Below are positions 26,423-34,979 of a stretch of 64,000 bases of DNA, one piece after another. The notes beneath the pieces are model-generated. The model searched no databases. It was not told where the DNA came from and saw only the letters and a program-made list of their open reading frames with translations. Origin of the DNA: Planctomycetaceae bacterium (GTDB lineage: Bacteria; Planctomycetota; Planctomycetia; Pirellulales; Pirellulaceae); the NCBI GenBank assembly GCA_021298315.1, contig JAJTFC010000045.1, positions 29,207-93,206 of the forward strand. Direction: 5' to 3'. A program made the translations under genes and the position numbers. Every line of letters starts with the position of its first letter. The first letter of the stretch is position 1.

Positions 26423-28180
26423 TTACTTCCAGAATCGGTCTTCCAAGGCCAAGTCGGACTCGGGATCTTGGATGTCACCCGGGGAGATCTCCAAAGATAC
26501 TCGATTCTTGATCTCTGGGGACACCTTCAATTTATTCCGCACGACTTTGGGTTCGACCGAAACCCCTCCGCTAACGATCGCGGAGATGGTTCCATCGGAG
26601 CGTTTGCGTGTTGCGACGATCGAATCGATTTGCGTGGGAGCGACTTCCAGATGGGGGATGTAGGCTGCCTGGCCGAGAACTTTGAATTGCTTGTGGACGG
26701 ATTGCGAGTTTTCTTCGCTTGCGTGTCGAGCTCGAATAATCTCCATGACGACGGCTAAGTCAAAGACATGACGGAGCCTGCCGTAAATCGGATAAGCTTG
26801 CTGCAAGGCCTGGAATTTTGCGGTGAAATTTTTGGCAAAAGCATCTGCAGCGCGGTCGGGGAGTTGGGCGGCGAACCGAGTACCATCGGCTCCCATCATT
26901 TGGGTTTCGCTCAGCACTGCGACATTGGAACCTTGAAAATGATAAATATGCTCTTGGGGATCAAAGGCGATTGGACTGTCGGACATAGCAAACCACCACC
27001 TGACCATCGATTGCTCTTTGGCATAACCGAGACGTTCGGATTCCAACCAATAGTTTGCAAGTCCACTTACGCTCGGTTCGAGTCCAAAAGCCAGACGTTT
27101 CATGTGTGCATCGGCGATAAGCAACGCATAACCGGTCGGGGAGTCTTGGGCTATGCCAACGACGTTGGCTTTTTGAAAGCCGAGTTTTTGCTTCCACTGG
27201 GCGATCCAGGTCTCTGGATCGCGGGCTAGCAAACGTATAGAGGATTTTTCATTGGCCAATTGATAGGCGGCAACGAGTCGCTCAGGTACCGGGTCGATCG
27301 AGCATCCAAATTCGCCAAGTCCATGGAGAACATGATGTGCAACGGTTAAGAGGTCTTCGAGTAAAACAGGAGGGAGCTTAAGTTCCCGGTGCAGCAAATC
27401 TCCCTGCTTGGTCGCAGCAAGGTTCCCTGCAGGGCCTCCGATGAGCCAATCGTTCTTGTTTGCGTCCCACGCAAGATAATCGATACGGCACAACCCACCG
27501 AGGAGTTCCGAAGCGATACTACCGCGGGTACCTTGTTGGACTTGCATGTGAAGCTGCTCATCGAGAGCTCCAAGTGAGATCCAGCGAAGGTCGGTTGGTT
27601 GTTGCCATTGCCCAAGATCGTCCAGTGACACCGCGATGGGGCCACCTTTGGCGATTTCTTCGGGGATCACCTTGAGCTTCGGCGCACCGTTTTGTTTGGC
27701 ATTTGAAATCCGTTCGATCAGCCCATCGGTCGTGATACGAACCCCTTGTCGAAACGGGGACATCGTCGCCGTTCCGCCAGCACTTTGCCAACCATCTGGA
27801 GAGATGGTCGTTTCGATAAGGTTCATAAGTTCTGAGAAATTCGCGATGGCACCACCTCCTGCCGCACCACCTCCTGCCGCACCACCTTCGCCAGCAGGAC
27901 CGCTGAAGATTCCTGACGGATTGGCTGGTTGTGCATAGGAACCAGAGCTTACACCAACGGGACTAATCCTTTGGGCATGAAAGACCGTCAAAACGCGCTG
28001 GCGGTCTTGAGGCGAAAGCTGCTCAAAGGCGGTCTTAATCGCTGCGGGGTTTCCCTCGTTAAGCGATTTCGCCAAATGGGGAAAGTCTTTACCGAGGCGA
28101 TCTGTAGACTGAGCGACAAGCAATGCTGGCAAGCATACTAACACAGCGAGAAATCGGGGGATCAGGGACAGCAGGTTCAT
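26423..28180 (-). CDS. DUF1598 family secreted planctomycete protein
   Basis: The 585-residue protein matches DUF1598, a family essentially confined to planctomycetes with no assigned function. The ATG at 28180 is chosen because GGAGA lies about 8 bp upstream and a signal peptide follows (MNLLSLIPRFLAVLVCLPALLVAQ); an in-frame start nine codons earlier is rejected. A Gly/Ala-rich stretch (GEGGAAGGGAAGGGAI) at about 98-113 precedes the main domain, with segments RWISLGALDEQL, GLCRIDYLAWD and WWFAMSDSPIAFD. It is probably exported. It is likely co-transcribed with scpB, but no functional link is evident. Confidence 0.85.
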   Translation of the reverse strand: MNLLSLIPRFLAVLVCLPALLVAQSTDRLGKDFPHLAKSLNEGNPAAIKTAFEQLSPQDRQRVLTVFHAQRISPVGVSSGSYAQPANPSGIFSGPAGEGGAAGGGAAGGGAIANFSELMNLIETTISPDGWQSAGGTATMSPFRQGVRITTDGLIERISNAKQNGAPKLKVIPEEIAKGGPIAVSLDDLGQWQQPTDLRWISLGALDEQLHMQVQQGTRGSIASELLGGLCRIDYLAWDANKNDWLIGGPAGNLAATKQGDLLHRELKLPPVLLEDLLTVAHHVLHGLGEFGCSIDPVPERLVAAYQLANEKSSIRLLARDPETWIAQWKQKLGFQKANVVGIAQDSPTGYALLIADAHMKRLAFGLEPSVSGLANYWLESERLGYAKEQSMVRWWFAMSDSPIAFDPQEHIYHFQGSNVAVLSETQMMGADGTRFAAQLPDRAADAFAKNFTAKFQALQQAYPIYGRLRHVFDLAVVMEIIRARHASEENSQSVHKQFKVLGQAAYIPHLEVAPTQIDSIVATRKRSDGTISAIVSGGVSVEPKVVRNKLKVSPEIKNRVSLEISPGDIQDPESDLALEDRFWK

Positions 28181-28477
28181 GGACGATCTCCGCAGGCTTA
28201 CGGCCAATTAGCTAACGATTCAACCGAACCAATCCTAAGAGTATACCACGAATGAAAGCCCCCTTGCGATTGCAAAAAACTCAAAAAAACCAGGGTTTAA
28301 GGGCTGGGCATCGGTTCGCCTGCGGGGCTAGTAACGCAGCTAGGTCGATTTAACCGGCCCAATTCTTCGCAAACCATCTGGGACATGGTATTCTGAAAAC
28401 TTGTCGTTGCGATCTTGGCTACCAGGATCGCATTCCTTTCCCGTCTTGTTGTAAATCGAGTAAAGAAGCATTAGAAG

Positions 28478-29278
28478 ATGAAACGCATGCACTGTTGGTT
28501 TGGTTGCACTCTGGCCTGGTTGTTCGTCACTGCTGGCGCGTACCAGACGATGGCCCAAGAGTATCTCAACGGGATTGAATGGAAAGAACCAGCCATCATT
28601 ACTCCGGGTGCCACCAACAGCGAGCCACCTTCGGACGCTGTGATCCTGTTTAATGGAAAAGACAAATCGCACTGGAAGAACGCAGACACTTGGAAGATCG
28701 AAGGGGATGCATTGGTTGCCGGGCGAGGATCGATCACCAGTGTCGATGAGTTTGAAGATTGCCAAGTCCACATCGAATGGTCTGCAGCAACGCCTGCGAA
28801 AGGGAGCGGACAAGGGCGCAGCAATAGTGGCGTTTTCTTGATGAACAAATATGAGCTACAAGTTTTAGATTCCTACGACAACAAAACCTATCACGATGGC
28901 CAAGCCGGAGCGATCTACAAGCAGACTCCACCACTTGTCAACGCGATGCGCAAGCCCGGTGAGTGGAACACTTACGATATCTTCTGGACTGCCCCACGGT
29001 TCAACGATGATGGCTCCTTAAAATCGCCCGCTTACATTACCGCCGTGCACAACGGTGCCCTGATCCTGAACCACTTCGAACTCAAGGGAGATACTCCTTT
29101 CAATCGTCCTCCCGAGTACAAGAAGCACGCTGCCAAGGGGCCCATCGGGTTGCAGGATCACGGCGATCCGGTCCGATTCAGGAACATTTGGGTTCGGCCA
29201 CTGAGCCCAGTTGAGGGCAAGCAAGCTCGAAAGCCGTTCCTTCGAAACGGGGACAAGGAAACCCCGATCGAAAAGTAA
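28478..29278 (+). CDS. DUF1080 (3-keto-disaccharide hydrolase-like) secreted protein
   Basis: The 266-residue protein has a signal peptide (WLFVTAGAYQTMAQ). The DUF1080 concanavalin-like fold is recognisable by ILFNGKDKSHW, WKIEGDALVAGRGSI, CQVHIEW, NSGVFLMNKYELQVLDSY, HDGQAGAIYKQ, GEWNTYDI and the C-terminal GPIGLQDHGDPVRFRNIWVRPL. Members act outside the cytoplasm on sugars; some cleave 3-keto-glycosides. It is monocistronic, with 36 bp before the convergent def gene. The 297-bp upstream region (28181-28477) is divergent with the DUF1598 gene and shows no other feature. Confidence 0.88.
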   Translation: MKRMHCWFGCTLAWLFVTAGAYQTMAQEYLNGIEWKEPAIITPGATNSEPPSDAVILFNGKDKSHWKNADTWKIEGDALVAGRGSITSVDEFEDCQVHIEWSAATPAKGSGQGRSNSGVFLMNKYELQVLDSYDNKTYHDGQAGAIYKQTPPLVNAMRKPGEWNTYDIFWTAPRFNDDGSLKSPAYITAVHNGALILNHFELKGDTPFNRPPEYKKHAAKGPIGLQDHGDPVRFRNIWVRPLSPVEGKQARKPFLRNGDKETPIEK

Positions 29279-29314
29279 TTGGCAAACGAGAGAGCTCGTC
29301 GACGTGAAAAGCTT

Positions 29315-29896
29315 CTAGCGGCAGTACTTGTCTAGCCAGGTCTGCCGCTGCTGATCAAGCTTGGAGTCGTCGGGAATTTGGCCCTCTTCGCGTTGTTTAT
29401 CAAAGCGAGCCTCGAAACGGGCGATCTCGTCAGCTAAGATCGCTCCTTGATCAAACATCCGATCAATGAAAAGTACTCCATCAAGGTGATCGATTTCGTG
29501 CTGGATGATTCGAGCAAGGAAACCATCCACTTTCAGATTGATCTCTTTGCCATCCATCGAGTAAGCGTTGACTTGTACCGTTTTGTTCCGCTTGACGGTG
29601 CCATGCAAACCTGGCAGTGAGAGGCAACCCTCGTCGGCTTCGATCGTACCGCTGGCTTTTTGGATCACCGGATTAAGAAAAACCAATTCTTCCCCTGAAT
29701 CTTTTTCCCCGGTCGGATTGGCGATAAAGAGCCTCAAGGGTAAATTCACTTGATTGGCTGCCAGGCCTACTCCTCGGTGCTCGTACATGATTTCGAACAT
29801 CTGCTCGATCAAGTCCCGCAGTGAATCGTCAACTCGCGCCAAAGGCTTGGAGGTAATCCGGAGTGTTGGATGCGGATAGTGGATCAGTTGGAGCAT
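29315..29896 (-). CDS. def: Peptide deformylase
   Basis: The enzyme removes the formyl group from nascent N-terminal methionine. All three family motifs are present: GVGLAANQV (about 43-51), EGCLSLPG (about 89-96, Cys metal ligand) and QHEIDHLDG (about 133-141, two His ligands and catalytic Glu). At 193 residues it is full length, with a charged C-terminal helix. It lies alone between convergent and divergent neighbours; the usual partner fmt is not in the window. Confidence 0.97.
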   Translation of the reverse strand: MLQLIHYPHPTLRITSKPLARVDDSLRDLIEQMFEIMYEHRGVGLAANQVNLPLRLFIANPTGEKDSGEELVFLNPVIQKASGTIEADEGCLSLPGLHGTVKRNKTVQVNAYSMDGKEINLKVDGFLARIIQHEIDHLDGVLFIDRMFDQGAILADEIARFEARFDKQREEGQIPDDSKLDQQRQTWLDKYCR

Positions 29897-29950
29897 GTGT
29901 GTCTCGAGCTACAAGCGTGCAAAGAATGCTGATTGCAAAGGCGGTGTATT

Positions 29951-31018
29951 GTGATCCATAGAGTCAGCTTCGTAAACCGCTACGGAGCCCTTGCCTTGCT
30001 GTTTGCCTTGCAAATCAGATGCCTCGTTTGTTTGGGATTGGCTCAAGAGCCCACGGTAGCCCCACCCGAATCGGAATATTACCGACAAGCCGTCGAGAAG
30101 TTTGGTGGAGCCAGCAAGGTCATTTGGGGCGAACCGGGCGAGAACTCTCTCGACCGATGGAAACCTCGTTCGTTCATCGAAGTCCAAGCGGTCGTGGTTT
30201 CTTGGGAAGCCGATCAGCTTGTGGTCGTCAAGCCTGGAGCAAATGGTACGTCAAGCTTTCCAGGCGATCTTGTCGCAGGTATCGAGCCGAATTGGAAGTC
30301 GCCGGCCTATGCACAAGTCCACGAATTGTTCGTGCAACACAAATTTCGCGAGGTGTTGCAGCAAGGCCAAGCGGCCCTTGCGATGCCCGATATCCCCCGT
30401 TGGCAACAACGTGTCGTGGTTGCTGAAATGATCGATTCGGCTGTGGCTCTCGAGCAATACGCAGTTGCTGCCAGAATCTTCAAGATTCTTGCCCAAGACA
30501 CATCGCCAGAGCTGCTTCTAAGCCGTATCCCTGTACCTTGGACCGATGAACTTACGCAAGCCACTCCGGCATTGACCCAAGAGGCACTTGCAGGACTCGA
30601 AAACAATTCGCCAGCCATGCAGCTCCTCGGGGCAGCTTGGTTACTCGGAAGTGAACACCGGCTGGTTGCCATCGAGAAGCTCAAATCGATCGCCGCCAGC
30701 GGCGATTCGCTCATGGCATCCTATTCCAAGACCCAGCTATGGAGATTGGCTGCCCCCGAAGAAGTTTTCTCCACAGGATTTGCCCAGTGGACGGCCCTTC
30801 GCGATCAATTGCCCTTGGCCTTGCAAGCTGGCCCGAGCATGCTTTTGGCACACAGGTTGGATCAAGCAGGCCAAACAAAGATTGCACTAACCGAATGGTT
30901 GCGTGTCACATCGTTGCATGAAGATCGCTATCATCTTAGGAACCGAGCTTTGCAAAAGGCGATCCAAGGAGCAAAGAACATCGGCGACCAGGAACTCGCA
31001 GCGCGTCTGTCCAATTAG
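29951..31018 (+). CDS. Secreted protein of unknown function upstream of exbB
   Basis: The product has about 355 residues. A GTG at 29951 is used because AGGCGG lies about 8 bp upstream; a TTG at 29933 is possible. The N-terminus carries a hydrophobic signal (ALALLFALQIRCLVCLGLAQ). The body is helical and repetitive (VHELFVQHKFREVLQQGQAALA, EYAVAARIFKILAQD-like segments), consistent with degenerate TPR-like helices, and ends in a helical tail. The stop is 20 bp before the exbB start, so the two are surely co-transcribed, suggesting a periplasmic accessory to the ExbB complex. No catalytic motif is seen. Confidence 0.7.
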   Translation: MIHRVSFVNRYGALALLFALQIRCLVCLGLAQEPTVAPPESEYYRQAVEKFGGASKVIWGEPGENSLDRWKPRSFIEVQAVVVSWEADQLVVVKPGANGTSSFPGDLVAGIEPNWKSPAYAQVHELFVQHKFREVLQQGQAALAMPDIPRWQQRVVVAEMIDSAVALEQYAVAARIFKILAQDTSPELLLSRIPVPWTDELTQATPALTQEALAGLENNSPAMQLLGAAWLLGSEHRLVAIEKLKSIAASGDSLMASYSKTQLWRLAAPEEVFSTGFAQWTALRDQLPLALQAGPSMLLAHRLDQAGQTKIALTEWLRVTSLHEDRYHLRNRALQKAIQGAKNIGDQELAARLSN

Positions 31019-31038
31019 TGGGAACTAGAAGGCAACTT

Positions 31039-31875
31039 ATGCAACGCAAACACAACAAGGTTTGGATGAAGGCCAATAGACAACAGATCGGTCTAGCTTT
31101 TCTAGCCACCTTGATAACTCCAAACGCCATGGCCCAAGCTCCTGCAGAAGGTGGCCCAGGCAATCCCACTGGTTTGGCTAAACCCAGCGATGCTTCTGAC
31201 GACACGGTATTTGAAATCATCTTCAGCGGTGGTCCGCTGGGCGTTGCCATCATGATCGCTCTGATCCTCATGTCGATCCTTGCCGTCTACTTGATCATCG
31301 ATCAATGGCTGACACTCAAACGCAAGGATCTGTTACCTGCGGATTTGAATGAGAATGTAAGGCAGTTGCTTGCCCAGGGTAAGCTCAAGGATGCCGATCA
31401 AGCGTGTCGCAACCAACCTTGCCCACTCTCTTACGTTTTAGCCAGTGGGATCGCCGAGATCGAATACGGCTGGCCTGCAGTTGAAAAATCTTTGGAAGAC
31501 GCGCTAGCCGAACAAGCCGCAAGGATGTATCGAAAGCTTGAGTATCTGAGCGTCATCGGGAATCTTGCCCCCATGCTCGGATTGCTCGGTACGGTTGCAG
31601 GGATGATTTTGGCGTTCCGAGAGGTCGCTTTGTCGCAGGGTACGGCCGGTGCTGGCCAGTTAGCCTCGGGGATTTACTCGGCCCTGATTACGACCGTTGC
31701 CGGGTTGCTTATCGCCATTCCCGCGTTGGGGGCTTTTGCCGTTTTTCGCAATAGAATCGATGAAATCATGTCGGAGATGGCCACAGCCGCCCAGCAGGCA
31801 TTCGGATCGATTCGACGCAGACTACCCGGCACTGCGGTCCCCAGACCCACGGCAGTGCCCCCACCAAGGGGGTAA
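31039..31875 (+). CDS. exbB: MotA/TolQ/ExbB proton-channel family protein
   Basis: The 278-residue protein follows AAGG about 9 bp before its ATG. It has an N-terminal signal-like helix (FLATLITPNAMAQ), a transmembrane helix near 68-90 (VAIMIALILMSILAVYLIID), then the conserved pair of helices: NLAPMLGLLGTVAGMILAF near 175-195 and YSALITTVAGLLIAIPALGAF near 215-238. This is the ExbB layout, energising outer-membrane processes with the proton gradient. The C-terminus is Pro/Arg-rich. The usual ExbD gene does not follow; the next gene encodes a PP2C phosphatase, so the channel partner must be elsewhere or lost. Confidence 0.88.
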   Translation: MQRKHNKVWMKANRQQIGLAFLATLITPNAMAQAPAEGGPGNPTGLAKPSDASDDTVFEIIFSGGPLGVAIMIALILMSILAVYLIIDQWLTLKRKDLLPADLNENVRQLLAQGKLKDADQACRNQPCPLSYVLASGIAEIEYGWPAVEKSLEDALAEQAARMYRKLEYLSVIGNLAPMLGLLGTVAGMILAFREVALSQGTAGAGQLASGIYSALITTVAGLLIAIPALGAFAVFRNRIDEIMSEMATAAQQAFGSIRRRLPGTAVPRPTAVPPPRG

Positions 31876-32012
31876 TCGTCAATCTTGACCAAGTTCTGGT
31901 TCGAGGGGGAGCGAAACTCTTTTATCCACGGTTAGTTTGCTACCCATGTTGCAGGTCTTGGGGTATCCTGTTGAGTTCGAAAAAACCCGCTTCTTGAAAT
32001 TTTAATCGTCGT

Positions 32013-33344
32013 TTGGAATCACTCTTGACCGTTAGCTCCCCACGAAACGATGACTCAGCAAACGAAACTCCGGGCAACTGGAAGCCGGTCGTTTATGCTG
32101 AGGCCCTTAGCGATATCGGTATGCGTCGTGCCAACAATCAGGATAGCTTCGCGATTGTTATTGCCACCGATGGCGAGAAATGGCAAAGGGCAGGGGATCT
32201 TTTGATCGTCGCCGACGGAATGGGTGCTCATGCGGCCGGCGAGCTTGCAAGCCGACTTAGCGTCGAACTGATCCCTCATCACTATTCGAAACTTCATACC
32301 AAGCTCGATTGCCCAGAAGCGATCGTGAAAGCCTTTGAGGAAACCAACCGAGAGATCAATCTTCGAGGAACGGTCAATCCCGAATTTCGCAGCATGGGAA
32401 CGACCACCAGTGCGATCGTATTGCTGCCGATCGGTGGAGTGATCGCACATGTGGGCGACAGCCGCGTGTATCGCTTGCGAGGACAAACATTCGAGCAATT
32501 GACTTTCGACCACTCGTTGGTCTGGGAGATGCAATCGGCCGGTGAAGTCAGCGAAGAAATGATTCGCAATAGCTCGATCCCCAAAAATGTGATCACGCGA
32601 TCTTTGGGTCCTAGCCCGAACGTCCAAGTCGATATCGAAGGCCCTTTTCCATTGCTCAAAGGGGATCGTTTCTTACTTTGCAGCGACGGGCTTAGCGGGC
32701 AAATCGCCGACGAAGAAATCGGACTGCTGCTGGGGCTTTTAGATCCCGCGACGGCGGTCAAGGCCCTTGTCGATTTAGCGAATTTTCGCGGAGGTCCAGA
32801 TAATATCACTGTGGTCATTGGAGAAATCCAGAGGGACTTTGGTGTGACCAACGGAGCCCTTGCCGGCGGCGCAAGTCGTAACTCGCCTGGATTTCCAACT
32901 AGTTTTGGTATCATCTCTGCCATCGGCTTGTTGGCTGCGGCAAGTCTTGCCCTGGTGCAGCAACTACCACTTGCGATCCTCGCAGCGGCCGCGGCACTCG
33001 TTGCACTCATTACCGGTTGGATCAAGATGGCTGTCAGCAAAAACTCAGGGACGCAACCCAAAGGCTTCGGCAAAGCACCTTACAGAAAATACACATGCAA
33101 ACCATCGGCACCCTTGGCTAATCATCTCAAAAACGCGGTCGACGAACTCTATCAATGGCTCGAAAAGAACTCCCACAGCCCCAATCTTGAATCTCTGGCG
33201 AGTCGTATCCAAGCTGCCGATCGAGAGATTGCAGCCAAAGACTACAAAGCCTCGACGGCGACCTTTGCAAAACTCCTAGTCGATGTCATGCAGGAAATAC
33301 GAGACCGACGCAAAGAGGACCAAGAAGGTCACGTCGATTATTGA
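32013..33344 (+). CDS. PP2C-family serine/threonine phosphatase with C-terminal membrane segment
   Basis: The 443-residue product has a Stp1-like PP2C domain at about 25-270. Metal/catalytic motifs are in order: DIGMRRANNQDSF, IVADGMGAHAAGE, MGTTTSAIVL, HVGDSRVYRLR, LLCSDGLSG and GGPDNITVVIGE. Two closely spaced hydrophobic helices at about 302-345 anchor it, and a C-terminal helical region of about 85 residues follows. The start is uncertain: no ATG precedes the first motif, so TTG at 32013 or 32025 must be used. It probably reverses Hanks-type kinase phosphorylation. It follows exbB by about 137 bp. Confidence 0.85.
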   Translation: MESLLTVSSPRNDDSANETPGNWKPVVYAEALSDIGMRRANNQDSFAIVIATDGEKWQRAGDLLIVADGMGAHAAGELASRLSVELIPHHYSKLHTKLDCPEAIVKAFEETNREINLRGTVNPEFRSMGTTTSAIVLLPIGGVIAHVGDSRVYRLRGQTFEQLTFDHSLVWEMQSAGEVSEEMIRNSSIPKNVITRSLGPSPNVQVDIEGPFPLLKGDRFLLCSDGLSGQIADEEIGLLLGLLDPATAVKALVDLANFRGGPDNITVVIGEIQRDFGVTNGALAGGASRNSPGFPTSFGIISAIGLLAAASLALVQQLPLAILAAAAALVALITGWIKMAVSKNSGTQPKGFGKAPYRKYTCKPSAPLANHLKNAVDELYQWLEKNSHSPNLESLASRIQAADREIAAKDYKASTATFAKLLVDVMQEIRDRRKEDQEGHVDY

Positions 33345-33377
33345 AACGATCGATGCACAGGTTAGGCTATGGACAAT

Positions 33378-33646
33378 CCGGTGAAGGGTCATGGGTCACC
33401 GGGCCGCAGGCACAGTAACCCGAAGTGTAAACGAGGAAGCACTCGAGTGATTGTCATGCGAAGCCATCGGCCTTGTACTAGCGCTGCCTCTCTCACGGTT
33501 CGGTTACTAGCCACCGGGCCGCAGGCCCAGTAACCCGAAGTGTAAACGAGGAAGCGCTCGAGTGATCGTCATGCGAAGCCATCGGCCGTGTACTGTCGAT
33601 GCCTCCCTCACGGGTCGGGTTACTAGCCACCGGGCCGCAGGCACAA
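33378..33646. repeat. 115-bp direct repeats (two copies plus a partial third)
   Basis: Units starting CACCGGGCCGCAGG begin at 33397, 33512 and 33628. The first two are 115 and 116 bp long, and the third stops after about 19 bp. They share CAGTAACCCGAAGTGTAAAC and CATGCGAAGCCATCGGCC with a handful of substitutions. The array is preceded at 33378-33402 by a 25-bp sequence (CCGGTGAAGGGTCATGG then GTCACCGG) that recurs as the hairpin core of the cruciform element at 33747-33771. No ORF is supported. It occupies the 474-bp gap between the PP2C gene and a DUF202 gene. Confidence 0.9.
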
Positions 33647-33718
33647 TACCGTCAATTCGACATTTTGGTCATTTTACGAAAGATTGGATTTGAGTGTATC
33701 TCGGCGCATGCCGAGTGG

Positions 33719-33816
33719 TTTTTGAAAGCGATTGGGCGCAAGCCCTCCGGTGAAGGGTCAAGGTTCACCGGACGGCTTGCGCCGTTCCGCTTTGAAAAGA
33801 CGACTCAACGGGCAAC
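33719..33816. repeat. Cruciform intergenic repeat element, copy 2 (inverted)
   Basis: About 98 bp form the reverse complement of the 17417-17505 element, including TTTTTGAAAGCG, the arms GGCGCAAGCC (33735) and GGCTTGCGCC (ending 33783), and GACGACTCAACGGGCA. This copy has a longer central loop (GGGTCAAGG). It ends 2 bp before the stop codon of the convergently placed DUF202 gene. Both copies also lie near a CCGTCAA(A/T)TCGACATTT sequence. Confidence 0.85.
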
Positions 33817-33818
33817 TG

Positions 33819-34229
33819 TTACACATTCAGCAAAACGATCACTAGAAGGCCAGCCCCAACGACGGCGACCAAGCATGCGATGATCCCGATGTTGGAACGA
33901 GGCATCATCGGGTACTCTTTTCGAAGCGTCTTGATATCTCGATGGTACTCTAACCACGCGAGCATCAGTGCCAAGAGCCCCAAGGCGATAAGGGTCAACC
34001 CGAACTCTTTGGGACCCAAGGATGTGGGTTTGGACTCGGGTCGCGCATTGCGACCATCAAATAGATCCATTTGAAAAAATTTGTAAGCAGAAAAGCCAAA
34101 GGTGATGAGCGAAGTCGCGGTTCTTATCGCCGCCATCACGGTTCGCTCGTAGGCTACCCTCGTTCTTTCAATGGCCAAGCGGGTGGTCGTGTCCAAGGGG
34201 ATCGGAGCGTTACCATCGGAATATTCCAT
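33819..34229 (-). CDS. DUF202-like three-span membrane protein
   Basis: The 136-residue protein starts at the ATG at 34229 (MEYSDGNAPI); the frame is open 30 codons further but without membrane-protein character. It has the DUF202/YidH pattern: an N-terminal amphipathic LAIERTRVAYERTVMAAIRTATSLI leading into span 1, span 2 near 83-102 (LTLIALGLLALMLAWLEY), and span 3 at the C-terminus (IIACLVAVVGAGLLVIVLL). The family is found in inner membranes with unknown role. Its stop codon abuts a repeat element. Confidence 0.8.
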   Translation of the reverse strand: MEYSDGNAPIPLDTTTRLAIERTRVAYERTVMAAIRTATSLITFGFSAYKFFQMDLFDGRNARPESKPTSLGPKEFGLTLIALGLLALMLAWLEYHRDIKTLRKEYPMMPRSNIGIIACLVAVVGAGLLVIVLLNV

Positions 34230-34388
34230 GTTAATTGGCCCTTTTTTGCTTACATTCCCAACATGATTGACATGGATTAACCGACCGAATAACCTACTTA
34301 GGACGACGCAAAGTAGCATTCAAGCTTACACCAATACAAGATCAGGGCCATCGGGTTGGCTTTTCGATCTTCAAACCATGATCCCTTA

Positions 34389-34895
34389 ATGACGACGATC
34401 CAGTTCTCCAACGGACGAAAACTTGGCACCGTGCTCATCCGGGCATTGGTCTTGCTGGTTTGGTTTTTGGGGATCCCTGGAATTCGGCCCGTCCTCCATC
34501 ACCATCAAGGTGAAAACCCCTCAGCCGTCGAGCTCGATCAGTTAGCCTTGCACTTGCGACTTTATCCCCATGAGGAATCACAGAATACTGCAAAACTACA
34601 CTTGCACTGGCTTGTGATGATCGATGGCCAATCTATCCTTGCGTTTCCAAACAGTCCTATCCCTCAAGAAAATCTTTCCAGCAAATCGCTTAGCCAATTA
34701 TCGGATCCTTTCGAGTTATCGGAAGCTGATTTTGATAATTTTGACTCTCTTGACTCGGTTATAAGGTCTGACGGATTGCCTTCACCAGAGCCGTTCGGTT
34801 TGAATATGTCGCATCGACGCGATCAAATCCAAACGGCTTATTGCGACCGCTTAGCCTCTTTCTCGACTTGCCGTTACTGCGCGGCGTATCTGTAG
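34389..34895 (+). CDS. Small exported protein of unknown function upstream of the RND genes
   Basis: The 168-residue protein has an N-terminal hydrophobic helix (VLIRALVLLVWFLGIPGI) as signal or anchor, then VLHHHQGE and LHLHWLV, and ends with a CRYC pair. The His and Cys content and its place 85 bp before the RND adaptor gene suggest periplasmic metal sensing or binding, but no domain is recognised, so this is inference from context. The start at 34389 puts the hydrophobic helix about 12 residues in; an ATG at 34356 is possible. Confidence 0.6.
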   Translation: MTTIQFSNGRKLGTVLIRALVLLVWFLGIPGIRPVLHHHQGENPSAVELDQLALHLRLYPHEESQNTAKLHLHWLVMIDGQSILAFPNSPIPQENLSSKSLSQLSDPFELSEADFDNFDSLDSVIRSDGLPSPEPFGLNMSHRRDQIQTAYCDRLASFSTCRYCAAYL

Positions 34896-34979
34896 TTTGA
34901 AAAAGCCTCTTTGCGTTTTTTCAACGGACTCCCACTGGGGTCTGCGGTGATCTTTGCTTTCTTCGATACACGATTTTTT

